Shown: in pieces, positions 35,935-47,969 of the stretch
How positions within the stretch are numbered: the stretch's first letter is position 1
Layout of the letters: each line of letters opens with the position of its first letter
The notes under the pieces: model-generated
Seen by the model: the letters and a program-made list of their open reading frames with translations, nothing else
The model's database searches: none
What the model was told of the DNA's origin: nothing
Source: Druceiella hillmani
Taxonomy: Eukaryota > Arthropoda > Insecta > Lepidoptera > Hepialidae
Assembly: GCA_039881145.1 (NCBI GenBank)
Contig: JAYKKI010000095.1
Coordinates: 5,570,501 to 5,634,500 of the forward strand
Direction: 5' to 3'
DNA: 64,000 nucleotides
Program-made: the position numbers and the translations under genes

Positions 35935-36115
35935 TTTCCAAAATTACTCAACTAAAAATCAGAAAAATACAGGGTTGATAGGATCTGACTAGAAGAATAC
36001 AGGAAAATTATAACTATTATCATACGTATCTTACTTTTTGAGAAATTCACAACATTTTTATACACGTGAAAGTATACTAAGCAATATATCAATACGATGA
36101 AATTAATACGAAATA
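35935..36115. repeat. Dispersed repeat, second copy (pair with 5510-5689)
   Basis: Collinear with 5510-5689. At 36101-36105 the sequence reads ATTAA uninterrupted, where the other copy is cut by the piggyBac-like insertion. Confidence 0.55.
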
Positions 36116-36137
36116 TCATTTATAAATAGTTTTATAT

Positions 36138-36456
36138 ACCTTAATAAATGGAATACCCGTAGCACCAGTTCTACTTGTTTTTCACAAGTTTTTTTTATTT
36201 ATGCTGCCCGATTATCTCATCTAACCTATTTGGCTTGTTATTTATTAACTTGTGAAAGGTAAGCACGTTCTGTATTTTGTGAAAGATCAATATTTTGCAC
36301 AGACGTAAAGTATTCATAAAAATGATCAAGTATCTGAAATCGGATTTGATATCACGGTAGACAGGAGAGTCTTTGAACGGAACAAGGCGTCTTTGAAATG
36401 GTAGGTCTCTTGTGATATAAAATGCAAATAGCTTTGAACATAAAATATAAGTGAAC
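36138..36456 (-). repeat. Right arm of a 320-bp inverted pair
   Basis: Inverted relative to 33271-33590, about 85% alike by eye. The two arms are separated by about 2.5 kb that includes Helitron copy 2. No transposase frame is visible between them. Confidence 0.85.
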
Positions 36457-36479
36457 AATGGGATCACAAAGCAAAACCT

Positions 36480-36800
36480 TTCGACTTCAATAGCGACGTC
36501 GCGTAGTTCGCTAGGTATCGGAATTGCTTACATCGCGCGGAACGTTTCGTATAAAGCACTTAAATGTCGCACCACCGATTGGCGGACGCTCAGAGTTCGG
36601 CCGGATCCACACCGAACTTGATAATTATACGCTCTTTCAAACTTTACGAAACGTTTTGAAAAAGTTTTTCCCATCGAATAAACTAGTTTTAGCGAACTAG
36701 CGAAGTGGACAGGAAACAACTGAAAGGATGTAGTCATATGAGGACCCGTGGATAAAGTTATGGCCAGTTTCAGCGATTCCATCCCTATCATTAAGGGTTC
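36480..36800. other. G+C-richer island
   Basis: It contains an 87-codon minus frame (36528-36791) without a recognised domain. Words such as 'ggcggacgctcagagttcgg' and 'gccggatccacaccgaac' suggest an old inserted element, but no ends were identified. Confidence 0.28.
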
Positions 36801-37489
36801 ATCTTATTCGTAGCCAAAACTATTTATTAAGACAGATTTCATTTTGAATATTCGCAACTTTACTTTGTTATTTTGACCTTACTGTTACTTTGATGGGATA
36901 AAGTATCTACTATATTTAGTTGCTTATATATTTACTGTTTTGTATCTGGTTTAATTTATAGCTTTTTGTCTCTTTATATATATAATTTCAGACCTTTTAC
37001 ATTAATTTTAGTACTTCCTCCGCTATTCCTTCATAAGTACATATACGTGTTTAATTTTTCTTAAGTTTGCATTCTTATTTTAGGAAGAAAAAAACTATTA
37101 GAAATGAGATTATCTTAAAATTAAATAATATTCGTATTTTATGGCGGAGGGAAACAAATATAAATATATATATATATCGCGTTGGGTATCATCGGAAGGA
37201 ACTGGCTATAAAGATGCCAAAAGTATTTTCAGAATTTTAAGTGGAATATGCTTAAAAGCACGTCCCATAACAAGCAAAAAAGTGGCGCTCCCCATATTAT
37301 AAAAAAAGTTAATCGATATGTTTTTATTTGTTTGTCTTACTTGTACGGTTAAACAGCTCAATTTTTTTTGGTTCAAAAATAGCATATACTTGCGCATGAA
37401 AAATCCGAATGAGCTGCCAAAACTATAGGAAAAGCTCATGAAGACATAAATCTATCGTCAATAGGTAACAAATAACATGCATTTTAATA

Positions 37490-37740
37490 ACATAAAAATA
37501 TATTATCGCTAAATGTTGCATTCATGGATGATTACCGTGAAAATTTAGGAAAATTTATGTAAATAAATTTCACTGTTCGCAAGTAAATATACTTAGCTAC
37601 TAAATCCATAAATGTATATCGGTTCAGTCATGCAAAAATAAAAATATATTATCGCTAAATGTTGCATTCATGGATGATTACTGTGAAAATTTATGTAAAT
37701 AAATTTCACTGTTCGCAAGTAAATATATTTAGCTACGAAA
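37490..37740. repeat. 146-bp tandem duplication
   Basis: 'tattatcgctaaatgttgca' starts at 37501 and 37647. The second copy lacks a short 'taggaaaattt' piece. The linker 'ctaaatccataaatgtatat' plus 'cggttcagtcatgcaa' (37600-37636) appears again at about 38084-38120, so at least part of the unit exists a third time. Confidence 0.85.
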
Positions 37741-38121
37741 GATTCTTTGACACAACATACTTATCATTTATAGTTTGGTAGTTATAAAGATAATCATTTA
37801 TCTTTGAATATGTTTATACGGTACCCACGTATTTTGCGCGAATCCAGTTTTAGATAAATACATCTTTTTTAATTTTTTAACCAATAATTTGTTTATAACT
37901 ACGTTGCATGCCTACATTTTTATGTAATTATTTTCATCATCATTAATTCAAAAAAATGGAGAGTGCGCCCCCAACCTAACGCGTGACTGCAACAATAGAC
38001 ATTGTATACGCAAAGTATGTCGGACACGGTGCAACTAGCGTGCGAATCATTCCGGGACATTGTATCGAGTTCGTTTGTGCATGAACTAAATCCATAAATG
38101 TATATCGGTTCAGTCATGCAA

Positions 38122-39756
38122 CAATCTTTATAACATACTATTTACGGCATTTCAATTGACTATGGGCTTCGATAGCAGGTAAATACGGCCTGTCACGTTA
38201 ACTGAACTCCGCTATTTTATGTACGTTATTTAAGCACTTCCGGTATGAATTGACTGGCAATAAATTAGTTTTGTTAGGAGACAAGTGATTCACTCGTTAA
38301 TATTTTAAATATCTACAATATTTGATACTACTTAAAGAAGAACGCTAACATTTAGTATTAGCAACACGATTACTGTATATTTTGTAAAAATCGCAGGGTA
38401 CTATTGTAAATACTTAAATGTTTAATAGAACAATACGGTGTTCAATCTTTAGGCATAAACACGATTATAAAATGTATTATAAAATGCAGATATTTTCGTA
38501 GAGTTGTATCAAAAACCACTTTTTAAATTGGTCTCTTCTTGCCCAGCTGCCGTCAGTTTAGCTTTGTTATAAATATTTTGTTAAACTTTGTATTTATAAT
38601 ATAGGTTTTATAATTCTATTATTTTACTATCCAAAACCTACTAATATCCTATACTATCTATGAGTTCAAAATTTCATTCGATCCATATTTTTGAATAATT
38701 TTATGTTTTTTTTTTAATTTGAGAGATTGAAAGAATTGTATTAATAATTAAAAAATTCGACTGATAGTTTTTATTGGATTTTGATTCTATGTGATCTTCA
38801 CTTATGGAGAAAATACGGGTATATTGTAAAATATTTTATAAAATTATCGGTAAGTGTGTATTTGTAATGATATCTATGAATAAGAAGGTGTCTTTATATT
38901 TAGGTTTTGTCTAATGTGTTATACTCTGGTCAGAATACTATTTAGTTCCGTTTTTACCTAGTTTCTATGGAGGATTTAAGTGAAATAATTGTAGGTACAG
39001 TAATAAAAAAGTAGTCGAAAAATTTTATTAAAAGATAGAAAGAATTAGGCCCACTAGATTGGTTTGTTAAGTTCTGCATCAAAAAGGTCCGAAATGTTAT
39101 TATGAAAACGCTGCCGTCACTAATGATGGACCTCTATGATATTATTATCATTATGGATTTATAATTATTTAATAATAACTAGAAACTGAGAATCATATTA
39201 AAAATTAGGCACAGTTTTATTACAAGGGCGTGGTGAAATTTGCAAGGGCGAGACCAAATAAACATTTTATTACTTTGGAATGGAAGTTATTATTAAAAAG
39301 AGCTCTTCCAATACAGTACAAATATATTTCTAATTTTTTTCAGGTCTGTCCAATTTGCCGTTTTTAAATCTATTTTTCTAGCAGATCTATCTTGTTAACC
39401 TTGATATCTATCTCCTGGATTTCCTGGTCAATATTGAAATTATATTGTATTTAAATAACACGTGTTAAGGTTACGTTCAGAAATAATAGAGAATGGGATA
39501 ACATATCGTTTTCGAATATGTATCATTTTGCGAAATATTGCTACATTTGCAGATTTATAATTTTTGTCCCATCATTGGATAAGTTTCCTAAAAGAAATTT
39601 AGGTTTAATGCGCTATTTTTCATCTTTGTGCCCTGTTTTTGAAAACTTAAACATCGAAATGAAGTGCAGTGTCACTCTTTCCTCCATTTTTTCAACTATC
39701 GATTGAAAAAAAACCACTTTAAAAGTAAATAAATAAATGCTGTGCATTCGTCATGT

Positions 39757-39761
<5 letters not shown>
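38122..39761. other. Non-coding DNA
   Basis: No gene, array or transposon end recognised. Confidence 0.5.

Positions 39762-39810
<49 letters not shown>
39762..39810. repeat. (AT)n microsatellite at a LINE tail
   Basis: AT dinucleotides directly abutting the TTATTTATTT end of the LINE copy that follows. Confidence 0.96.
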
Positions 39811-39813
<3 letters not shown>

Positions 39814-40260
39814 TATTTGGCAACTTTAATATACAATATATAGTGCGGAATTACATTATAAGGAAATACACTGTAAGGACATTAAAATGTAAAATACGAG
39901 ATACGTAAAAGAAAAAAAAAACTTTAATAACTCATATTAATAATAGGTTATACTTAAAGTAAAAAATAGTTAGGATTGAAGAAGGAGAGAGGAAGAGTGC
40001 AGAAAGACCAAGATTTCGGAGAGGTGGGACTTTTTCTATTGATCTTTGAAGAAATACGAGTATATCAATGATACTTTCGTGGTGTCATATGATTCCAAGG
40101 TGACTCCAAAATGTTACTGCTTAAACAATAAGGGATAATTTTCGTTAGAGGTAGATTTATATTTAGAAAAAGTAGGACGAGGTAGTTTTAAAAGCATAAC
40201 CCAATGCCGTGAGCAGACAAATCTTTAAATCGGCAAGTGAATACGTCTGATAATGCATAT
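39811..40260 (-). mobile_element. CR1/Jockey-like LINE, 3' terminus (copy C)
   Basis: On the minus strand this aligns with copies A and B: 'aaagatttgtctgctcacgg', 'cctactttttctaaatataa', and then the degraded coding end. The 3' untranslated block is strongly diverged. Stops are frequent, so it is an old remnant. Confidence 0.7.
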
Positions 40261-40334
40261 AAGAATTTAAAGAACAAAATTAGCAAGGAACCATCGTGAC
40301 GTGTGTCTGAATAATTTATGATTTTTCTTGATGA

Positions 40335-40379
40335 TTTCTCGTATGCTGTCGATGTAGTACATCGACAGTTTACGAGAAA
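40335..40379. repeat. 45-bp near-perfect palindrome
   Basis: Inner arms CTGTCGATGTA / TACATCGACAG surround a single G at 40357. Outer arms TTTCTCGTA / TACGAGAAA pair after a two-base mismatch on each side. Total pairing is 20 of 22 per arm with virtually no loop, unlike a microRNA precursor. Confidence 0.88.
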
Positions 40380-40659
40380 CTGTTGATTTATATAATCTGA
40401 AACCTAAAGAAAAGAGAACATATAATGGTAGTAGATTAAATTGACACGTTTGGTATCCTAGGCTGCAAGTTGCTTTGCCCTGGTTGAACGTATTAAAGTA
40501 ATATAATGAATATGATAGTGATAAGTTGAAAACGAGGATATTAAGTAAAGTATCTTAGTGAAGGATACTTTGTATTAGTATTAGCCAAGTGCATCAAGAT
40601 CAGATAATACGTTACAGCTATCAAACCATTATAAGACATTATACAGATAATTGTTTGTA

Positions 40660-41927
40660 CAGGATGTCCAGTGGCAGATTTCAATGTTTGAAAAATTGTA
40701 AAAAAAAACTACACCTCTAATACAAAGTAGGTTTATTTTAACTTTATAACAACAAATGCGGATTTCAATTTTTTAAAAATCACGTTTTCCAAATGGCGGC
40801 CATCGAGTCTGACACACTCTTCTATTCTAGCACGCATGTTTTCAAAAACGCGTTTGCAGAGCGATTGGGGTATCCTACTGACTTCGGCTCGAATATTTTC
40901 TTTAAGTTGTGTCACAGTGCTCGGATTTGTTTTGTAAACAACGGATTTTAAGTATCCCCATAAGAAAAAGTCACATGGGCTTAAATTGGGTGAACTAGGT
41001 GGCCACGATACGGTACCGTTTCGGGATATGTTTTTTTCTGGAAATAACTGCCGCACTGCATTCATGGACACATTAGCAGTGTGAGCTGTGGCCCCGTCCT
41101 ACTGGAACCATGTGTTTTGGTTGAAGGATGGACTATTTTGTAGTTTTACTCTGAAAAAGTCATTTCACATCTGGGCATATATCTCCGAATCCACAGTTAC
41201 AGTTTGGCCACGTTGATTTTTAAAGAAATAAGGCCCTATGATTGCAGATGCAGACATGGCACATCAGACTGATACTTTAGGCTTATGTAAAGGCTCTTGA
41301 TGCATTTGTCTTGGGTTGTGGACATCCCAGTAACGAAAGTTCTGCTTATTCACATATCCTCCAATGTGAAAGTGAGCTTCGTCACTAAAGAATATGTTGC
41401 CCATCCGGGTAGCAGTACGAAATCTCAACAACATCACCTCCGCGTAAGTTTTTCTTAATTCAAAGTCAGAATCGTGTAAATCTTGAACTTTTTGAATTTT
41501 ATATGGATGGAACTTGAGCTTTTTTCGCATTATTACCTGTAAACTTGATTTCGGAATTCCCAATATCGATGAACGTGTACGCAGTGATAAACGGGGATTT
41601 TCAACGACAGAAACCATAACACGCTCGACATTTTCATCCGTGGCTACCAATGGTGTAGGTCCTGGCCTTGGCCTATTTAATGTTGATCCTGTAGCTCTGA
41701 ACCTTGCTACCCATGACTGAATGAGGTTGATCGATGGTCCATCACGTAATCGACGAATAATGTAACAATTATTAAATCGACGGCGTGTTACAGATAGCGA
41801 AAATCGCCTCGACGGCAAAAGCGCTGTGCTCTCCAATCCACTGTTCCATAGCTACTAAAACATCCGCACCGCTTGCGCTTCTGACGACGCCCCCCGCGCC
41901 CCTCTTATCTGTTGCGTTCAGAACCTG
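40660..41927 (-). mobile_element. Tc1/mariner element with DD41D spacing
   Basis: A TA dinucleotide flanks both ends (40658-40659 and 41928-41929). The left end reads CAGGATGTCC, and the right end is GAACCTG, which pairs with the first bases of the left end and then diverges. The 1.27-kb span is filled by one transposase frame on the minus strand. Length, TA target and terminal CAGG are all normal for this superfamily. The short, imperfect terminal repeats indicate decay. Confidence 0.85.
40733..41849 (-). pseudogene. Tc1/mariner (DD41D) transposase, few lesions
   Basis: A TA-specific cut-and-paste DDE transposase. The start is the ATG at 41849, beginning MEQWIGEHSAFAVEA. A frameshift within about the first 30 codons moves to the frame of RRRFNNCYIIRRLRDG and SWVARFRATGSTLNRPRPG (helix-turn-helix DNA-binding region). 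The frame then runs without further shifts to 40733, interrupted only by TGA at 41264-41266 (a Trp position), TGA at 41165-41167 and TAG at 41099-41101 (a Gln position before DGATAH). Catalytic aspartates are intact: FSDEAHF (41381-41383), QDGATAH-type (41096-41098) and CDFFLWG (40970-40972). Exactly 41 residues lie between the last two, which places it in the DD41D (rosa-like) group. It ends FKKLKSAFVVIKLK. Total length is about the normal 365-370 codons. A recently silenced copy. Confidence 0.9.
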
Positions 41928-42314
41928 TATAATATTATGGTCACTATTAATGTGCAGTGAAATGATTTAACGGAGACTGTGCAACAGCCGGCTGTATTAT
42001 ACATAATCTAATATGTTTTTTAATATTTTTAACCAGTTATAATCAGTTTTGAAGTGTACATTGTATCAGATGGATGATTGGAGTATGGGATTTATGCACG
42101 TATATATTTCTGATTGTATTAGTCGATATTATTTTGGAATAAAATGTTTCCGAAATCGATCACAAGAGTCAACTATTTATTCGTCAGTATAAAAGATTTC
42201 ACGTGAAAAATCATTGTTTATGGCTAAAATGGCTGTAACTATTATGATGACCCACTGATTATCTTTATCCATCCAATGGATTAACTACGATCGTGTGTGA
42301 AGAAATTGTTGTTC
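41928..42314. other. Non-coding DNA
   Basis: Nothing recognised. Confidence 0.5.
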
Positions 42315-42840
42315 ACATAAAAATATTACTATGAAAAAGACCAAATTCTTATTTTAAATTTTAGCCGTGAAAAGTGGTGATATAAAAGTGATTAAGTTCA
42401 ATAGGTAGGCTCATGAGGATATTCACTAGGGAAATAAAATTTAAGAGTAAATTTAAGCTCTGTAATTGACATCGGTTACTACATTAATTCTATATGTATT
42501 GTTATTTAGATCAAAAACATTACTGTGAAACGAGGCTAAGTTCTTATTTCAAATGATAGCCGTGAAATGTGGTGATATAAAAATGATTCAATTCGTGAAG
42601 ATATTTGCTAAAGAAATAAAATTGAAGAGTAAGTTTAAGCTGTATAATTGACATTGGTTACTAAATTATTTCCACGTATATTGCTGTCGGCATCTAAAAC
42701 ATTATTGTAAAAAGAGGCCAAGTCCTCATTTGAAATGTTAGCCGTGAAAAGTGATGATATAAAAGTGGCTAAGTTCATAAGGACCCATGCAAGTTAAGTA
42801 AAATTGAGCTTTATGATTGAAATTGATTAAACAATATCTA
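42315..42840. repeat. About 190-bp tandem array, nearly three copies
   Basis: 'agccgtgaaaagtggtgata' or variants start at 42363, 42557 and 42740. Each unit also holds 'gagtaagtttaagctgtata' and 'attgacatcggttacta'-type blocks. Copies are moderately diverged. Confidence 0.82.
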
Positions 42841-44439
42841 ACAATAGCTGTAACAACTTTAAAATAGGTCGAGTTCAACTTATTGAATATTTGAACAGCC
42901 ATTTTTATAGCAATGTCTCATTATGAACAACTTACCGTAATTAAAACTAATTGAGAATGTGGCCAAGTTTGTAGGTCAGTTGGAAGTGGCCGTAAATTTT
43001 AATGATCTCTCAGTATGTCAGTGAGTCAGCTACGAACTTGTCAATTTTCAAACGTAAATATCTTGTTATATACAATATGTATAAATTTGGAACTTTGAAA
43101 CATTCCATAACTGGGCAATGTTCTCTCTATAATTTAGACTTTTTGGGAGCTTTAGAACTTGATTGATTAACTAATTCCACAATAGTCGTGAAATGGTCGA
43201 GCCTTGGTAGTCACAACTAGAACTCCCTTCATCATTAACTAGTACTTGATGTATTCCGATATTTTTTTTTTGAATAACTGATTACGCTCTCAATACGTAG
43301 GGTCAAATAACTAAAGGCGTAATCAATTTGCTATAGCCTCATAGTTTCCACGGTTTTAGACCCAATGTGCAAAGTTTTAGACCATGAAATTTTGCAAGTA
43401 GAATTGTGCAAGTAAATTAATGTATAGAAGATTGTTAAAAATGTAATCTTCATACTAATACACGAGAACGAATCTTTTTTTGGCCCACTCTAGTGAATGG
43501 AATGTCATTGGATAAGCTTTCAAAATTAAATATAGGTTTAATACGTTTTTTTAAATTTTTGTGCCCTTTTTATGAAACATTGGACATCCATATGAAGTGT
43601 AGTCATCTCTTCCTCTAATTTTTCTACGATAGAGAAAGATCTAAAGAAACAGTCGTTAACGTTTGAAAGACCTGACGGTTAATTATTTGACTTAACTTGC
43701 ACTATCGCAACGCTGTTTAGGGGCTTTCTTATCGGTTTATCATTTTATACTAATGTTAATTACAATTATTGCTTGCCTTTTACATTTTACCTAAACAGTC
43801 TATTTAGAGTCACATCCGTATATACTTAATAACAAGTCGCGCACGAAATAAAACATTTTTCAAGTGAACTCCAAAAATAGATAAGTATACATTCGTTCAT
43901 GCGGAGGGCCGTTTTATTACAATGTTAATAACAGACTGGGGAGCACTGAAATGTTTGCGTGGAAAATATTATTTGATATCGTTTCGATAAATATAGTGCG
44001 GCCGTTTCGTGTAATGGTGGGTGCTTCAACCGAATGGGGTGGGGTCTTTGGTTTTTTTTTCTTTATCGTGCTTTTAACGAGATACCGTTATGGGAGACGA
44101 AAAATAAATGGAATTTGGTAACCCGGTTTAATAACATTGCAGGGTTCTGGTGTATATCGACGTATCGAATTTAAGTTTGAAACGAAATTAAAAATAATAC
44201 AGCTGGTGTTTTATTACTGTAATAAGGAAATATATTAATGCTTTGTGATTTTATCTTTTTCATTTTCTATATATTTTTAGTTATTTTTTGGTAAATTAAA
44301 ACGCACGATATGAAATTTGTATACCATTTATCTGCTTACATAAAAGTAAAAAAAGGTCATATTAAAATGATTGTAATGATAAATGGATAAAAATAGAAAC
44401 AATTAAACACATTATTTTTTTTATTTATTTATATTCTTT
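42841..44439. other. Non-coding DNA with a G+C-richer patch
   Basis: From about 43890 to 44170 composition rises, with 'agtgcggccgtttcgtgtaa' and 'gaatggggtggggtctttgg'. No coding content or transposon end is recognised. Confidence 0.4.
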
Positions 44440-45400
44440 ATTTAGGATCATTTTCATGAAGAAACACCGAGGGGTTGAGCTATAGAAAGGGCACCTTTAG
44501 TTTGAGTTTCTTAGATAATTTTTAAGATTCTAATAACATTAGAATTATTAATGTCAACTAGGGAATCGTAACTTAGTGGAACAAAAGCAAATATTTCGTA
44601 TTAGCGTATAAAAAAAACTTAACATGGAAAAACTTCAAACAATACATGGCCACTAATATACGCTATATTTTATTTAATTACTCCTACGGATCTCCTCATT
44701 ACGGATCATTTTCGCGAAGATACCCCGTGGGGTGAACTATGAAAACGGCTATACCCTTTCGATGACTCGCTGAGTCACTTAGATTATTTTATGGGGTCAA
44801 TAACATTAGAATAGGTAACATCAACTAGTGAATCGTAACTTACTGGAATATAAGTAAACATTCGTAATAGAATGTAAAATAAATTTAACATGGAAAGACC
44901 TCAAACATTACATGAACGCTATAAACACGCTATTTTTTATTCACTAATTACGGACACCTGATTACGGATCACTTTCGTGAAGAAACCCCGAGATAGTAAG
45001 TTATAGAAAGGGCTAGATACCTTTGTCATAGCTCGCTGAATCACTTAGATTATTTTACTAGGCCAATAGCATTATATATAATAACATCAACTAACGAATC
45101 GTAACTTAGTAGAATATAATCATATATTTTGTAACAAGATATAAAAAAGCTTAACATAGAAAGATATCAAACGTTACACGGACGCAAAGTCACTTACTTC
45201 TACGGATCTCCTCATTACGGATCATTTTCATGAAGAAATCCGAGTGAGTTAACTACAGAAAGAGTCCCTGGGGTACTTAGATTATTTTTAAGAGGCCAAT
45301 AATATTACAGTTAATAATGTCAGTTAGCGAATTATAACTTAGTGGAATAAAATCAAACATTTCGTAATAGCACATAAAAAAATTAGACGGAAAGATTTTC
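44440..45400. repeat. About 255-bp tandem array, nearly four copies
   Basis: 'ggatcattttcatgaagaaa' or close variants start at about 44446, 44704, 44966 and 45219. Each is followed by 'agataatttttaag', 'aacatcaactagtgaatcgt', 'aacttagtggaa' and 'aacatggaaaga' blocks in order. The fourth unit is shortened. Diverged, so not recent. Confidence 0.85.
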
Positions 45401-45629
45401 TCTTAAGGGTATTACTTATTAGTCGTTATTGTCTCTAATTAATGATTAGGTTTTCAATCGATTTCTAAATGAACCTTGGTCTTTAAAGTATTTTTATTGA
45501 AAACCTCCTCCTCCCACTAGTCTCCTTTGGCTTTTACTATTCGATTAATATTCAAATATTCATTTAGATGATGACGAATGTGATTACGAACAAGAAAGTA
45601 TGAAAATTGGGGAATATTCGCCAAAACGA

Positions 45630-45965
45630 AAACGAATACGGAACTTCTTAGCAAAAACCGGTTTTTCTTGAGTCGGTCCTTCACTGCTGATGGTCGTGGC
45701 TCATGTAATGAATTCCCGCGATCGCCCTTCAAAAATGCCGATAACAATGAGTTTTTCAATACTGTCGGCAGATTTCCATGCAAGGTATCTGAAGTATTCG
45801 GGACTCTCCAGGCAGAGGTGGTGGATTATTTTGCTATGATTTCAAGTTTTTTCAGAATCGGGACGTCGGTTCTGTGATCGGTCCATGAAAAGTTGATCAT
45901 CTTCCTCCAGCACGACATTTCAAAGGTGTCGATATCTATTTCAGCGTCTATAATTCAGTGCTGTA
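45630..45965 (-). pseudogene. Non-LTR retrotransposon protein, C-terminal fragment
   Basis: The minus strand encodes DTFEMSCWRKMINFSWTDHR, which matches the post-reverse-transcriptase segment found in many insect LINE ORF2 proteins (an E-WCWRRMLRI-WT-like box). It is followed by DVPILKKLEI and, after a frameshift, RYLAWKSADSIEKLIVIG and FEGRSREF. The expected GRP-RW-D continuation is blurred. At least one stop and one frameshift are present. The overlapping 69- and 88-codon frames are parts or shadows of this remnant. It differs from the CR1/Jockey-like copies elsewhere in the window. Confidence 0.7.
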
Positions 45966-46974
45966 CATAGAAAATATTAAGATCAGAGTTTTTATTAAAT
46001 GTGACTTGTCTGGATATGTTCCTGTCCTTCCATATTGTATTTATGCAAATTATACAGATATCTAAACCTACTTATAGTCCATAGTCATGTGTCATACACG
46101 CTAAAGCTTTGGATTTACATGTTTCTATAAACCGAGTTATGTTAACGTTGTTATAACTTGATAAATTGAGAAAATTATAGTTTTCGAGATTGTGAGAGAT
46201 GGCAGCGATTTTCTATACTATTGGGTAAAATCCCAACAAAAGAACACGTGATATATTTTTAGACTAGTATTTTAATAAGCTTTTATTGGAAAGTCAATAC
46301 GAAGATGTTGAGAAAATAATTGCTTTTTCTCTCATATTAGAAATTGTTTTTTTTTCTATTTTTTCCACGTAATTTTCTAGCTTAAACACATTATTTTACA
46401 AATATTCCTTCATAGATAAACTAAATTACAGCTTTTAATATAAAATATGAGAACCTGAGATATAGTCACCGAGTTATTCATATTTCTTCAATTTCAGTTA
46501 TGAATTCAATTTAATTATGAAATGCTAATCGTAATAGAACTGATTAAAAAGACAAATTTCACTCACTGTAAACTAATAGCCCTTATCATGTCATTTCCTT
46601 TGAAACAAATAACTTCTTATTGAAATAATGCTACTTGTCGATTACAATTACAAGAACGTAACTCTCTTAACTGACACAGATTTAAGGAAGGAAAATATAT
46701 ATTGTATCCTAGCTACATCCAGAGAGTTTCGGAACTGTTTATTTCAATGGAAGTGTTTCGAAATATCCCATTTCTAATTTAACGATCCACCCGTAATCCT
46801 TAGGCTTCCGTTGTCGAGTCATTTTAAAACACAATAAGATGTTTCCTCCGGAGTTTACGCCTGAACACCCCATTTATAAAATGTTTTATTGCGCATTCTC
46901 ATCGGTAGGTGGAGCGCTTGTTTATAGCGTATTGTTGTTGGAACATTATGATAATAACAATCACGGGGAATGTG
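45966..46974. other. Non-coding DNA; G+C-richer patch at its right end
   Basis: From 46790 to 46975 composition rises, with 'tttattgcgcattctcatcg' and 'gtttatagcgtattgttg', reminiscent of homeodomain-type sites. There is no direct evidence of function. The rest holds nothing recognisable. Confidence 0.35.
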
Positions 46975-47687
46975 ATAAGCTATTGTTAATATTACTACCT
47001 GGCTAATAGAAGTAGGTACGCCGTTATGTTGAGAATCGGTAATTGAAGACTGGATGTTCTTGGGATGGTAAGCAAATTATTATGAAAATGTAAAAGTTGC
47101 GGAAGTGTTTGTTCCTAGTTTGCATATTCCTATATGTATTTAAAACTATTATCTGCAAAGCTATTGTTAATATTACTGTCTGGTTGATATGCGAAGCTAC
47201 GCCATTATGTTGAGAATCGGTAGTTGAAGACTGGATGTTCTTGGGATGGTAAGCAAATAATTATGAAAATGTAAAAGTTGCGGAAGTGTTTGTTCCTAGT
47301 TTGCATATTCCTATATGTATTTAAAACTATTATCTGCAAAGCTATTGTTAATATTACTGCCTGGTTGATATGCGAAACTACGCCATTATGTTGATAATTG
47401 GTAATTGAAGACTGGATGTTCTTGGGATGGTAAGCAAATAATTATGAAAATATCAAAGTTGCGGAAGTTTTTGGTTCCTTGTTTATTTATTCCCATATAT
47501 ATTTAAAACTATTATCTGCAATATTGCTATTTTAATATTACTTCCTAGTTGATATACGTAGTAGCTATGCCTTTATGGAGAGAATCGGTAATTGAAGATT
47601 GGGTGTTCTTGGGATGGCAAGCAAATAATTTTGAAAATGTAAAAGTTGCGGAAGTATTTGTTGCTTGTGTACTTATTTTTATATTTG

Positions 47688-47738
<51 letters not shown>

Positions 47739-47880
47739 AACTATTATGTAACAAGCTATTGTTAAAACAAATATCAATCAGGCTATGCCGTTAAGTTGAG
47801 GAGTTCGTTGTTGAAAATTGGATTTTCTTTGTATAGTAAGATAGTACATCTCATATAAAATTTAAGGAAATTGCGCGCGT
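46975..47880. repeat. About 181-bp tandem array, five copies, last one split by (AT)n
   Basis: 'gctattgttaatattact' starts at about 46979, 47160, 47341 and 47526, and again at about 47755. The first three spacings are 181, 181 and 185 bp. The last is longer because an (AT)n tract at 47695-47733 has expanded inside the unit. Shared blocks include 'gagaatcggtaattgaagac', 'tggatgttcttgggatggta' and 'atgaaaatgtaaaagttgcg'. Units 2 and 3 are almost identical. Confidence 0.92.
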
Positions 47881-47969
47881 TCGTTGACAGAGGATGGTAA
47901 GTACACGGCATTGTAATATCGACATTGTATCATTACGAACGGAAGTTTCTTAGGATTCCTGTCAGTCTA

